DNA from: Parvibaculaceae bacterium
GTDB lineage: Bacteria; Pseudomonadota; Alphaproteobacteria; Parvibaculales; Parvibaculaceae
Length of the DNA: 64,000 nt
Direction: 5' to 3'
Assembly (NCBI GenBank): GCA_019636015.1
Contig: JAHBYJ010000001.1
Coordinates: 2,232,066 to 2,296,065, forward strand
Shown: positions 17,726 to 26,049 of the stretch, piece after piece
Layout: the number at the start of each line of letters is the position of its first letter
How positions within the stretch are numbered: the first letter of the stretch is position 1
Program-made: the position numbers and the translations under genes
Notes under the pieces: model-generated
Database searches by the model: none
The model's input: the letters and a program-made list of their open reading frames with translations, nothing else
What the model was told of the DNA's origin: nothing

Positions 17726-18835
17726 CTAGCGCTCGCGTGTCGTGTCGAGCCGACGTTCCATGAAGGTCGAATATCGCGACATGCCGAAGCAGAAGGCCCA
17801 GAAGACCAGCGCCGCGAAGATATAGCCCGTCAGCGCACCTTGCGGCAGCGTCCAGTTCGGATCGCTGAGCTGGGCGCGCACCTGGCCGAGAAGATCGAAA
17901 ATGCCGACGATCAGCACCAGCGTCGTATCCTTGAAGAGCCCAATGAAGGTGTTGACGATGCCTGGTATCACGTGGCGCAGCGCCTGCGGCAGCACCACCT
18001 GGCCCATTGCCTGCCAATAGGTAAGCCCAAGCGCCCGCGCCGCCTCGTATTGCCCCGCCGGAATTGCCTGCAACCCGCCGCGGATCACTTCAGCCATATA
18101 GGCTGACGAGAACAGAGCCACACCCACAAGAACCCGCAGCAGATTATCCGGATTCATGCCTTCCGGCAGGAAGAGAGGCAGCATCACACTTGCCATGAAG
18201 AGCACCGTGATGAGCGGTACGCCGCGCCAGAACTCGATGAAGATGATGCAGAGCATCCGGATCGCCGGCATGTTCGACCTGCGCCCGAGCGCAAGCAGCA
18301 CGCCAAGGGGCAGCGATGCGACGATGCCCGTCACCGCGACGACCAGCGTGACGAGCAAGCCGCCCCACTCGCTGGTCGGCACGGGGCGGAGCCCCGGCCG
18401 GTCGCCCGCGAGCAGCACGATCGCGACCAGCGGATAGACGATCAACAGAAAAACCAGATTGAGCCGGCGCGCGGGCAAGCCCGGAATGAGCATCGGGATA
18501 ATGACGGCCGCGCCCAGCGCGAAGGTGAGATTCACGCGCCAGATTTCTTCCGGCGGGTAGCGGCCATAGATGAACTGATCGATATTCGCCCAGATGAAGG
18601 GCCAGCACATGCCCGCGCCGGGTGCCAGACAGGCTTCGCGCGTCGTCCCTGTCCACACCGCACTGAAGATCGTGAAGTCGAGCACCGGCGGGATCGTTAG
18701 CCAGAGAAGATAGGCCGAAACGAGCGTCAGGATCGTATTGCTCACGCTCGAAAAGAGATTGCGCTGCGCCCACACAAGCGGCGTCAGTCGCTTGCTGCGC
18801 GGCGCCGGGCGGCCCGTGATGTCTTCCATGCCCAT
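17726..18835 (-). CDS. aapM: General L-amino-acid ABC transporter permease
   Basis: 369 aa. Hydrophobic throughout, with an N-terminal helix (LFSSVSNTILTLVSAYLLWL), a long inserted region mentioning PGAGMCWPFIWANIDQFIYGRYP typical of AapM/BztC, and the C-terminal HisMQ permease core with the EAA loop YEAARALGLTYWQAMGQVVLPQALRH. Pairs with AapQ to form the membrane channel. It starts 4 nt after aapQ stops and ends 9 nt before aapP starts. Confidence 0.93.
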   Translation of the reverse strand: MGMEDITGRPAPRSKRLTPLVWAQRNLFSSVSNTILTLVSAYLLWLTIPPVLDFTIFSAVWTGTTREACLAPGAGMCWPFIWANIDQFIYGRYPPEEIWRVNLTFALGAAVIIPMLIPGLPARRLNLVFLLIVYPLVAIVLLAGDRPGLRPVPTSEWGGLLVTLVVAVTGIVASLPLGVLLALGRRSNMPAIRMLCIIFIEFWRGVPLITVLFMASVMLPLFLPEGMNPDNLLRVLVGVALFSSAYMAEVIRGGLQAIPAGQYEAARALGLTYWQAMGQVVLPQALRHVIPGIVNTFIGLFKDTTLVLIVGIFDLLGQVRAQLSDPNWTLPQGALTGYIFAALVFWAFCFGMSRYSTFMERRLDTTRER

Positions 18836-18839
18836 GCGC

Positions 18840-20042
18840 TCACCGCTCTTTCAGCGCGACGCGCGCGTTGTACCAGTTCATCAGTAGCGAGGTGATGAGG
18901 CTGAGCGTGAGATAGACCGCCATGGTGAGCGCGATCACCTCGATCGCCTGCCCCGTTTGATTGAGCACCGTGCCCGCGAACACCGCCACGAGATCGGGAT
19001 AGGCTATGGCGACCGCAAGCGAGGAATTCTTCGTGAGGTTCAGTATCTGGCTCGTCAGCGGCGGGATGATGAGCCTGAGCGCCTGCGGAATGACGACGAG
19101 GCGGAGTACCGTACTGTCCTTCAGGCCAAGCGCCGCCGCCGCTTCGCGCTGCCCCTTGCTCACGGAAAGAATGCCCGCACGCACGATTTCGGCGATGAAG
19201 CCAGCGGTGTAAAGCGTGAGGCCGAGCACTAGCGCCACGAATTCGGGCAGCAGCCGCATGCCGCCGGCAAAGTCAAACTCCGCATGCTCGGCGAAGGAAA
19301 GCTCGAAAGGGGCTCCCGTCACGAGCCAGGCAAGTCCGGGCAGAAGAATGAGCATTGCGGCAGATACCCGCCATGCCGGAAACAATTGTCCCGTCTCGAC
19401 CTGCTGCTTCCGCGCCCAGCGGATGAGAAAAACGCTGCCGACCAGCGCGATGGCAATCGCTACGAAGAATGCGGTGGATGCAGGGCCAAAGACAGGCTCG
19501 GGCAGGATGAGCCCTCTATTGTTGAGAAACACACCCGGCAGCGGGCTGAGGCTCTCCGCCGGGCCCGGCAACGGCCGAAGCACGGCGAAGTACCAGAAGA
19601 AGAGATGCAGCAGCAGCGGAATATTCCGCATGATCTCCACATAGCCCGCTGCGATCTTCGCGACCAGCCAGTTCCGCGACAGCCGCATCACGCCGATCAG
19701 GAAGCCGAGCATCACCGACAGCACGATGCCGATGACCGCAACCACCAGCGTATTCAGTAGCCCGACGAGAAAGGCCCGCCCATAGCTCGATTGCTCGGTA
19801 TAGGGGATCAGCGTCTGGATGATGCCGAAGCCGGCCGTCGTATCGAGAAAGCCGAAGCCTGAAGAAATGTTAAGCCTGGAAAGATTTTCCTGCGCCGTCG
19901 CCGTGAAGAACCAGACCAGCGCGATCACGGTGCCGAGCACCGCGGCCTGATAGACAAAGGAGCGTACACGCGGATTGTTCCAGCCGAGGGGCACTTTGCC
20001 CCCCTGGCGGCCACGCCTGTTCTGCCCCTCCCCCATGCTCAT
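18840..20042 (-). CDS. aapQ: General L-amino-acid ABC transporter permease
   Basis: 400 aa. Begins with a cytoplasmic basic stretch (RRGRQGGKVPLGWNNPRVRS), then several membrane helices and the HisMQ core: EIMRNIPLLLHLFFWYF and the EAA loop REAAAALGLKDSTVLRLVVIPQALR. The large loop between the first helices is the AapQ/BztB hallmark. Heterodimer partner of AapM. Lies 3 nt downstream of aapJ and 4 nt upstream of aapM. Confidence 0.93.
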   Translation of the reverse strand: MSMGEGQNRRGRQGGKVPLGWNNPRVRSFVYQAAVLGTVIALVWFFTATAQENLSRLNISSGFGFLDTTAGFGIIQTLIPYTEQSSYGRAFLVGLLNTLVVAVIGIVLSVMLGFLIGVMRLSRNWLVAKIAAGYVEIMRNIPLLLHLFFWYFAVLRPLPGPAESLSPLPGVFLNNRGLILPEPVFGPASTAFFVAIAIALVGSVFLIRWARKQQVETGQLFPAWRVSAAMLILLPGLAWLVTGAPFELSFAEHAEFDFAGGMRLLPEFVALVLGLTLYTAGFIAEIVRAGILSVSKGQREAAAALGLKDSTVLRLVVIPQALRLIIPPLTSQILNLTKNSSLAVAIAYPDLVAVFAGTVLNQTGQAIEVIALTMAVYLTLSLITSLLMNWYNARVALKER

Positions 20043-20045
20043 GGT

Positions 20046-21143
20046 TCAACGAACCGGCGCTGCATATTGCAGGCCGCCTTCCGTCCACAATGCATTCTGC
20101 CCACGCGCAATGCCCAGCGGTGTGTTCTTGCCGACATTTCGCTCGAACATCTCGCCGTAATTGCCGACGGCGCGGATGGCATTCGCGGCCCAGTCATTGT
20201 TGAGCCCGACGGTCGAGCCGTAAGCTCCCTCCCGGCCGAGCAGCCGCTTCATGCGCGGATTGTCGCTCTCGAGCATCTCATCGAGATTTTCGGATGTGAT
20301 GCCAAGCTCCTCCGCCTCAAGCAGCGCATTGAGCGTCCAGCGCGCGATGTCTTCCCATTGCGGATCGCCCTGCCGCACGGCAGGCCCGAGTGGCTCTTTC
20401 GATATGATCTCGGAAAGGATCGCGTTGGCATCGGGATCGGCGAGCTTCAGCCGCATCGCATAAAGCCCCGAAGCATCGGTTGTGTAGGCATCGCATCGTC
20501 CGCGATCATAGGCGACGATGGCCTCATCGTTCTTTTCGAATGAGAGAACGCGATAGGAAAGCCGGCGGCCGCGGAAATAGTCGGCAAGGTTGAGTTCGGT
20601 CGTGGTACCGGTCTCCGTGCAGATCGTTGCGCCGGCAAGGTCTGCCGTCGTCTCGATCCCGGCCGCCTTGCGCACCATGAACGACTGGCCGTCGTAATAG
20701 GTCACCCCAACGAAATTGAAGCCGAGCTGCGTATCGCGCGACATGGTCCATGTCGTATTGCGCGAAAGAATGTCGATCTCTCCCGACTGGAGCGCCGTGA
20801 AGCGGTCCTTCGCCGAAAGCGGCCGGAAGCGGACCTGGTTCGGATTTCCGAAAATGGCGCCGGACAGCGCCCGGCAAAAATCGGCATCGATGCCGGACCA
20901 TCGCCCTCGTTCGTCAGGGCTCGAAAAGCCGGGCAAGCCCTGGCTCACCCCGCACTGGATAAAGCCGCGTTGCCGAACGCGCCGCAAGGTGTCGCCCGCG
21001 ACGGCCCGCTCGCCGTCTTCCGCCGTTGCCGTGGAGGCGGCAGGACGCTCCACCCGCGCCAGCGGGTCGTAAGGCAAAAAGAAATAAAGGCCGCCGACAC
21101 CGATCAGGATGCCAATGACAAGCGCGACCGCTGGATTCTTCAT
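20046..21143 (-). CDS. aapJ: General L-amino-acid-binding protein, apparently membrane-tethered
   Basis: 365 aa. Solute-binding family 3: DTLRRVRQRGFIQCGVSQGLPGFSSPDERGRWSGIDADFCRAL, then DILSRNTTWTMSRD, GATICTETGTTTELNLADYF, and CDAYTTDASGLYA, all typical of AapJ/BztA. The N-terminus (KNPAVALVIGILIGVGGLYFFL) is a hydrophobic helix with no clear AxA or lipobox cleavage site, so the protein may stay anchored in the inner membrane rather than be released to the periplasm. First gene of the operon, divergent from metC across 192 bp. Confidence 0.92.
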   Translation of the reverse strand: MKNPAVALVIGILIGVGGLYFFLPYDPLARVERPAASTATAEDGERAVAGDTLRRVRQRGFIQCGVSQGLPGFSSPDERGRWSGIDADFCRALSGAIFGNPNQVRFRPLSAKDRFTALQSGEIDILSRNTTWTMSRDTQLGFNFVGVTYYDGQSFMVRKAAGIETTADLAGATICTETGTTTELNLADYFRGRRLSYRVLSFEKNDEAIVAYDRGRCDAYTTDASGLYAMRLKLADPDANAILSEIISKEPLGPAVRQGDPQWEDIARWTLNALLEAEELGITSENLDEMLESDNPRMKRLLGREGAYGSTVGLNNDWAANAIRAVGNYGEMFERNVGKNTPLGIARGQNALWTEGGLQYAAPVR

Positions 21144-21335
21144 GCAGCTCCCTTTGAAGATCGGGACGGCAGGACGCCGGTTTCGATTCCCCCGAGACTA
21201 CCCTCCAGCGCGGGCAAGGCAAACCCTTGACCGGGCTCAGGTATTTACAGCCCTATTTTACTTCTCCCGCCCTTTTACCGTTAAATGCGCCCTATCGGGA
21301 TGAATTGAAGTGCACGCGGCAAAGGACCAGGTCGA

Positions 21336-22496
21336 ATGAAGCAGAAGCAGGACACGCTGATCGTCACGGCGGGCCGCGACCCGGAGGCCAATTTCGGCAT
21401 CGTCAATCCGCCCGTCTATCACGCCTCGACCGTTCTCTACCCTACGCTTGAAGCCGTAAAAACGCGCGCCCAGCCCGTCACATATGGCCGCCGCGGCACC
21501 CCCACCACATTCGCGCTGCAGGATGCCATTGCCGAACTTGAGGGCGGGTATCGGACCGTTCTCACCTCCTCGGGTCTCTCGGCGGTGACGACGGCGCTAC
21601 TCGCCCATCTCAAGGCCGGCGATCACCTTCTGATGACCGACAGCGCCTATGAGCCGACGCGCACCTTCTGCAACAATGTGCTCACTCGCTACGGCGTCGA
21701 GGTCGAATACTACGATCCACGCATTGGTGCGGATATCGCGCGGCTGTTGCGGAAGAACACCGCGGTCGTCTTCACCGAGTCGCCCGGCTCCGTCACCTTC
21801 GAAGTGCAGGATATTCCCGCTATCGCCGCCGCAACACACAAGGCCGGCGCAACCCTCATCCTCGATAACACGTGGGCTTCGCCGCTGTACTTCAGGCCCT
21901 TCGAGCAGGGCGTCGATGTGTCGATCCAGGCGGTCACAAAATATCTCTGCGGCCATTCCGATGTGATGATGGGATCGATCACCGCAACGGAAGAAGCCTG
22001 GAAGAAGACGCTTGAGACTCACGGCAATATCGGCCAATGCGCGGCTCCCGATGATGTCTATCTCGTGCTGCGCGGCATTCGCACCCTCTCCGTCCGCCTC
22101 GAACGCCACATGAAGACGGGTCTCGAACTCGCGGATTGGCTGAGCAAGCGCCCGGAGGTCGCCCGTGTCATTCACCCCGCCCGCGAAGACCACCCGGATC
22201 ATGCAATCTGGAAGCGCGATTTCACCGGCGCGAGCGGCCTCTTTTCCATCGAATTGCGCTCCTGTCCGGAAACGGCGCTCGCTGCCATGCTCGATGGACT
22301 CGAATATTTCGGCATGGGTTACTCCTGGGGCGGCTTCGAGAGCCTCATCATCCCGCAATATCCGAAAAAGATGCGCACCGCGACAGAGTGGAATGCCGAT
22401 GGACAAATTCTTCGCATTCACGCGGGTCTTGAAGATATAGAGGACCTGAAAGCCGACCTTGAAGCCGGTTTCGAGCGCCTGCGCGCCGCAACCTGA
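21336..22496 (+). CDS. metC: Cystathionine beta-lyase
   Basis: 386 aa from ATG 21336 (AAAGGA upstream). Fold type I PLP enzyme: SSGLSAVTTALLAHLKAGDHLL, LDNTWASPLYFRPFEQGVDVSIQAVTKY with PLP-binding Lys202, and CGHSDVMMGSI. GMGYSWGGFESL near the C-terminus is the bacterial MetC signature. Converts cystathionine to homocysteine, pyruvate and ammonia. It is divergent from aapJ, an arrangement I recall from other alphaproteobacteria. A small biotinyl-domain gene follows 20 nt downstream. Confidence 0.92.
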   Translation: MKQKQDTLIVTAGRDPEANFGIVNPPVYHASTVLYPTLEAVKTRAQPVTYGRRGTPTTFALQDAIAELEGGYRTVLTSSGLSAVTTALLAHLKAGDHLLMTDSAYEPTRTFCNNVLTRYGVEVEYYDPRIGADIARLLRKNTAVVFTESPGSVTFEVQDIPAIAAATHKAGATLILDNTWASPLYFRPFEQGVDVSIQAVTKYLCGHSDVMMGSITATEEAWKKTLETHGNIGQCAAPDDVYLVLRGIRTLSVRLERHMKTGLELADWLSKRPEVARVIHPAREDHPDHAIWKRDFTGASGLFSIELRSCPETALAAMLDGLEYFGMGYSWGGFESLIIPQYPKKMRTATEWNADGQILRIHAGLEDIEDLKADLEAGFERLRAAT

Positions 22497-22516
22497 AGAA
22501 GTTGAACGGAGAAACG

Positions 22517-22738
22517 ATGACGCGCGAAGTGAAGAGCGAGATCGCCGGCAAGGTCTGGAAGATCGAGGCACGACCGGGCGACCGGATTGATGAAGACGAT
22601 CCGATCCTCATCCTCGAATCCATGAAGATGGAAATTCCCGTCGCCGCGCCGTTCGATTGTGTGCTGGTCGAGTTGCTGGTCGCCGAGGAAGATGCCGTTG
22701 CCGAAGGCCAGCCGGTCGCCCTCGTCGAGCGCGCCTAG
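22517..22738 (+). CDS. Stand-alone biotinyl/lipoyl carrier domain (BCCP-like)
   Basis: 73 aa from ATG 22517 with GGAGAA upstream. Essentially the whole protein is one biotinyl domain: VKSEIAGKVWKIEARPGDRI, then LESMKMEIP with the biotin-accepting Lys between two Met, then APFDCVLVELLVAEEDAVAEGQPVA. No carboxylase, transcarboxylase or biotin ligase gene lies nearby, so its partner must be encoded elsewhere. Full-length AccB has an N-terminal extension absent here; such mini-BCCPs occur with acyl-CoA carboxylases. Its stop codon shares the palindrome CTAG with the convergent oxidase gene. Confidence 0.85.
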   Translation: MTREVKSEIAGKVWKIEARPGDRIDEDDPILILESMKMEIPVAAPFDCVLVELLVAEEDAVAEGQPVALVERA

Positions 22739-24060
22739 GCCTCTCCGAATATCCGCTTCAGATGCCCATTGAGAAACTTGCCCGAAGGGTCGAGCCGACG
22801 CCGCAGTGCGCAGAACTCCTCCCACTTCGGGTATAGCGTGGCGAAATCGCCCGCCCCCAGCGTATGCAGCTTTCCCCAGTGCGGGCGGCCCTCATAGCGG
22901 CGGAAAATCGCCTCCACACCCGCGAACAACTCTTCATAGGGCTGCTTGTGATACTGGTGCACGGAAATCGTCACGCTGTCGCGCTGGTAGAACGGGCTGA
23001 GCCATGCGTCATCGCCCGCCACATATCGGAACTCGAGCGGGAACAGGAAGTTCACACCGCATTTGCGCATATGCTCGCCTACCTCGCGAATGCAGTCCGG
23101 TCCCTTCTCCGCGGGCACCGCATATTCCATCTCGTTGAAACGCACATTGCGGTCGCTCGGAAAGGCGTCATGCGACCAGCGAACCTTCTTCTGGAACTCC
23201 GCGCCGTCTTCCTTTGCGCTTGCAGCATAGCGGGAGCCGCTGGCGGAGGTAAGAAACCGCTGCAGCGGTCCCCGAAGGAACGGCAGGAAGCGGGACAGGT
23301 CGCACGCCCGCATCATGATCTTGTCGGAGCGCGCCATCTCGCCATCCGGCATACGCCTCCGCGGCTTCGGCTCGGCATCCGTCTCGCGCAGGAATTTGAC
23401 CAGCGCCTCCTTGGCGAAGGGAAACCAGAAGAACTCGAAGTGCCGGCTGCTGTCGCGCAGCTCTTCCGCCCGCCGAAGCGCTTCTTCGATGGGCATTCGG
23501 CCGCCGTCCTCTTCCAACGCATAGATCGGCCGGCACTTCATCGTGATTTCCGTCATCACGCCGAGACTGCCGAAACTCACGCGTCCGGCATTGAAAACAT
23601 CGGAATTTTCATTCGCGTTACAGGCAAGAATGTCGCCATTGGCCGTCACCAGGCGGAATCCGGTGACCGCCGAGGAAAGCGAACCGAGCTTACCACCCGT
23701 GCCATGGGTCCCCGTGCCCACGGCGCCGGCCAGCGCTTGCCGGTCAATGTCGCCCTGATTGGCAAGGGCGAGGCCGCGCTCGAAAAGCTCAGGCCCGAGA
23801 TCCCGGATCGTCGTCCCCGCCTTGATCCTTGCCGTATGCGCTTCATTGTCATGGTCGATCACGCCGGCAAGACCCCACAGCGTCATCAGCGTGCCGCTGC
23901 TCTCTACCAGCGGGGTGAAAGAATGTCCGCGGCCGGCAACGCGAATTGGCACAGGCGCAGTCCTGACGGCCTCCACCACTTCTTCTTCATTCGACGGCGC
24001 GGCCAGATTTTGCGGCCATGCCTTCACCCAGCCCGACCAGTTCGACCAGACATCCGTCAT
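22735..24060 (-). CDS. FAD-dependent sugar-1,4-lactone oxidase (ALO/gulonolactone oxidase family)
   Basis: 441 aa from ATG 24060 (GAGGAGG upstream). FAD-binding type 4 fold with VAGRGHSFTPLV, where the His after Gly is the usual site of covalent 8-alpha FAD attachment, and GTHGTGGKLGSLSS. The C-terminal ALO domain ends with RPHWGKLHTL, the HWxK motif of aldonolactone oxidases. It oxidises a sugar lactone such as D-arabinono- or L-gulono-1,4-lactone with oxygen or another acceptor. No sugar catabolic genes flank it, so the physiological substrate is open. Convergent with the BCCP-like gene by 4 nt. Confidence 0.85.
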   Translation of the reverse strand: MTDVWSNWSGWVKAWPQNLAAPSNEEEVVEAVRTAPVPIRVAGRGHSFTPLVESSGTLMTLWGLAGVIDHDNEAHTARIKAGTTIRDLGPELFERGLALANQGDIDRQALAGAVGTGTHGTGGKLGSLSSAVTGFRLVTANGDILACNANENSDVFNAGRVSFGSLGVMTEITMKCRPIYALEEDGGRMPIEEALRRAEELRDSSRHFEFFWFPFAKEALVKFLRETDAEPKPRRRMPDGEMARSDKIMMRACDLSRFLPFLRGPLQRFLTSASGSRYAASAKEDGAEFQKKVRWSHDAFPSDRNVRFNEMEYAVPAEKGPDCIREVGEHMRKCGVNFLFPLEFRYVAGDDAWLSPFYQRDSVTISVHQYHKQPYEELFAGVEAIFRRYEGRPHWGKLHTLGAGDFATLYPKWEEFCALRRRLDPSGKFLNGHLKRIFGEA

Positions 24061-24124
24061 ATGCGCCTCCTCGTTTACGTCGCGGCATGATAGCGAAGCC
24101 TGATTTACGATGCTTGGAAAAATG

Positions 24125-24152
24125 AAAACCCCGGCGCTCGGGCTGGGGCTTT
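24125..24152 (-). terminator. Probable rho-independent terminator of the Sel1-repeat gene
   Basis: On the minus strand a hairpin with a CCCC/GGGG core extended by weaker pairs is followed by TTTTCATTTTT, starting 22 nt after the stop of the 24175-24915 gene. The loop is large (about 12 nt), so this is a moderate call. Confidence 0.5.
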
Positions 24153-24174
24153 CCGTATCAGCACACTGACGGCC

Positions 24175-24915
24175 TCATTCGCCCTCGCCGCGCGCCTCCA
24201 GAAGCGTCTTGACATCTTCCGCGCTTTCTTCGCGCGACTGCGCCTTGAAGTTGCGCACCATCATGGAAGCCCGCTTGATATCGGCAGGCTTCATGGTTTC
24301 AGAAAGTCGCTCAAGGGCTGGCGTGGCGAGGCGCGGAAAGCCTCCCTCGATCGCAAGCTGGTAGTACATATAGGCGCGAGGAAGGTCTTGCTCCACGCCG
24401 GCGCCATCCTCATACATGGTGCCCACATTGTATTGCGCGCTCGGATGCCCCTGCTTCGCCGATGCGTCGTACCAAAGCGCGGCCAGCTCGACGTCCTGCG
24501 GCACGCCAATCCCGCGATCGTAAAGCGAAGCGAGATCGAGCTGCGCGCGCATGTCACCGCCCTTGGCGCCAAACGTCAGAAATTCGACGACGGCGGGAAT
24601 GTCCCGCTCTACCACCTTCGCGTCGAAATATTCCTCCGCGAGGCGGAAGGCCGCGCCGGGGTCCTTGTTGATCTCGACCGCCCGCTTCCACTCGGCGATA
24701 GCCTCCGGATAGAAGCCGCGCTGATAGAGATCTTCGCCCGAGGCTTCGTTCGGCGCCCCTTCGATGGAGGGATCGGGCTTCGTGGGATCGGCCATCTCCG
24801 TCGTGGAGAACGCCGGCGCCGCCGCACAAATCGCCGCCCCGGCAATCAACGCCGCGAGCAAGGCGGCGCGGATAGGTCTGCTCCAGCGCTCGGCTGCTTG
24901 GGTCTCGTATCGCAT
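24175..24915 (-). CDS. Exported Sel1-like/TPR repeat protein
   Basis: 246 aa. I start at ATG 24915 (GGAGGAGGAAAG immediately upstream) rather than a longer in-frame start, because this gives a signal peptide: basic start, hydrophobic AALLAALIAGAAICAAAPAFS with cleavage near APA-FS. The mature part has Sel1-like repeats: GGDMRAQLDLASLYDRGIGV, QGHPSAQYNVGTMYEDGAGV and a third weaker copy GGFPRLATPALERL, preceded by a TPR-like RGFYPEAIAEWKRAVEINKD. Such periplasmic solenoids mediate protein contacts. No specific partner is suggested by the neighbours. Confidence 0.82.
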   Translation of the reverse strand: MRYETQAAERWSRPIRAALLAALIAGAAICAAAPAFSTTEMADPTKPDPSIEGAPNEASGEDLYQRGFYPEAIAEWKRAVEINKDPGAAFRLAEEYFDAKVVERDIPAVVEFLTFGAKGGDMRAQLDLASLYDRGIGVPQDVELAALWYDASAKQGHPSAQYNVGTMYEDGAGVEQDLPRAYMYYQLAIEGGFPRLATPALERLSETMKPADIKRASMMVRNFKAQSREESAEDVKTLLEARGEGE

Positions 24916-25100
24916 CTTTCCTCCTCCGGGGCCGACGGTTCGCCCGCCTGGCGCCTTTTTCTCCGGCTCCATGTTCCCCCTGAGCCCGGCTACCCTCAAG
25001 TTAAAGCTTGGAAAGGAGCCGCACCATACCGAGCCCCCGCCCGGCGGAACCATTTTACTGCCCTTGCGTTGCGATTCGACCCCAGCGCAAGGACAGTCCC

Positions 25101-26045
25101 ATGGCACCCCGGAAAAACGCGGCGAAACGCACGGCACGCAAGAGTGAGCCAGCTAAAAAGGCTTCACCCTCCCGCCGCGGGAAAAAAGTATCCCCCGCCG
25201 CGGCGATCGAAGCCGCGCGCGCCGCCTGGAGTGGAAACCTGCGTCTTGCCCTCGTATCGCTGCCGGTGAAGGTCTTCCCCGCTACAAAGACCGGCGCCCG
25301 CATCCAGTTTCATCAGGTCCATGAACCCTCCGGCAAGCGCATTCGGTATCAGAAGATCGTTCCGGGCATCGGCCCGGTGGATACCGACGAAATCGTGAAA
25401 GGCTTCGAGCTTGAGAAGGGTCGCTACGTGCTGTTGCAGCCCGAGGAGATTGACGATCTCAAGCTCGAAACGAAACGGACGCTCGACCTCGTCCAGTTCG
25501 TGCATCACTCCGAAATCGACCCGCTCTGGTTCGACAGGCCTTATTATGTGGTGCCGGACGACGAACTGGCGGAAGAAGGCTACCGAGTGATCCGGGATGC
25601 ATTGCGCAACGCCGGCAAGATCGGCATCGGCCAGTTCGTCATGCGCGGGCGAGAACATATCGCGACGCTCAAACCCTGTGGCGACGGCCTGCTCCTCGAA
25701 ACCTTGCGCTTTGCCGACGAGATACGAAGCGCCGCTCCCTTCTTCTCGCGCATGGATGAGGAGGAACCGGACAAGGAGCTTCTCTCCCTCGCCGACGAAT
25801 TGATCGAGCGTAAAAGCGCTCCTTTCCGCCCGGATGACTTCCGCGACAGCTATACCGAAGCGCTCCGCGACCTGATCGACGCCAAGGCAAAGAACAAGAA
25901 GCCGGTGGAAGTCGACGAAGAGGAGCCGGGTGGCGGCGCGCAGGTGATCGACCTCGTAGAGGCGCTCAAAAAATCCGTGAAGCAGGGGGCGGACAAATCC
26001 TCACCCCGTGGCAAGCGCAGCACGCAGAAGCGCAAGACAGGCTGA
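25101..26045 (+). CDS. ku: Ku protein, non-homologous end joining
   Basis: 314 aa from ATG 25101 (AAGGA upstream). A very basic 30-residue N-terminal tail (Lys/Arg/Ala/Pro) precedes the Ku core: WSGNLRLALVSLPVKVFPATK, IQFHQVHEPSGKRIRYQKIVPG, YVLLQPEEIDDLKLETKRTLDLVQFV and PYYVVPDDELAEEGYRVIRDAL. The C-terminus is again basic. The homodimer threads onto double-strand ends and recruits LigD, whose gene begins 4 nt downstream. The N-terminal basic tail is an extension beyond the usual start of bacterial Ku and may add DNA contacts. Confidence 0.95.
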   Translation: MAPRKNAAKRTARKSEPAKKASPSRRGKKVSPAAAIEAARAAWSGNLRLALVSLPVKVFPATKTGARIQFHQVHEPSGKRIRYQKIVPGIGPVDTDEIVKGFELEKGRYVLLQPEEIDDLKLETKRTLDLVQFVHHSEIDPLWFDRPYYVVPDDELAEEGYRVIRDALRNAGKIGIGQFVMRGREHIATLKPCGDGLLLETLRFADEIRSAAPFFSRMDEEEPDKELLSLADELIERKSAPFRPDDFRDSYTEALRDLIDAKAKNKKPVEVDEEEPGGGAQVIDLVEALKKSVKQGADKSSPRGKRSTQKRKTG

Positions 26046-26049
26046 TGCC

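Noticed and set aside
21144..21335. Possible SAM-type riboswitch upstream of metC
   Set aside because: No recognisable SAM-I or SAM-II pseudoknot or conserved core is visible in the 192-bp gap.
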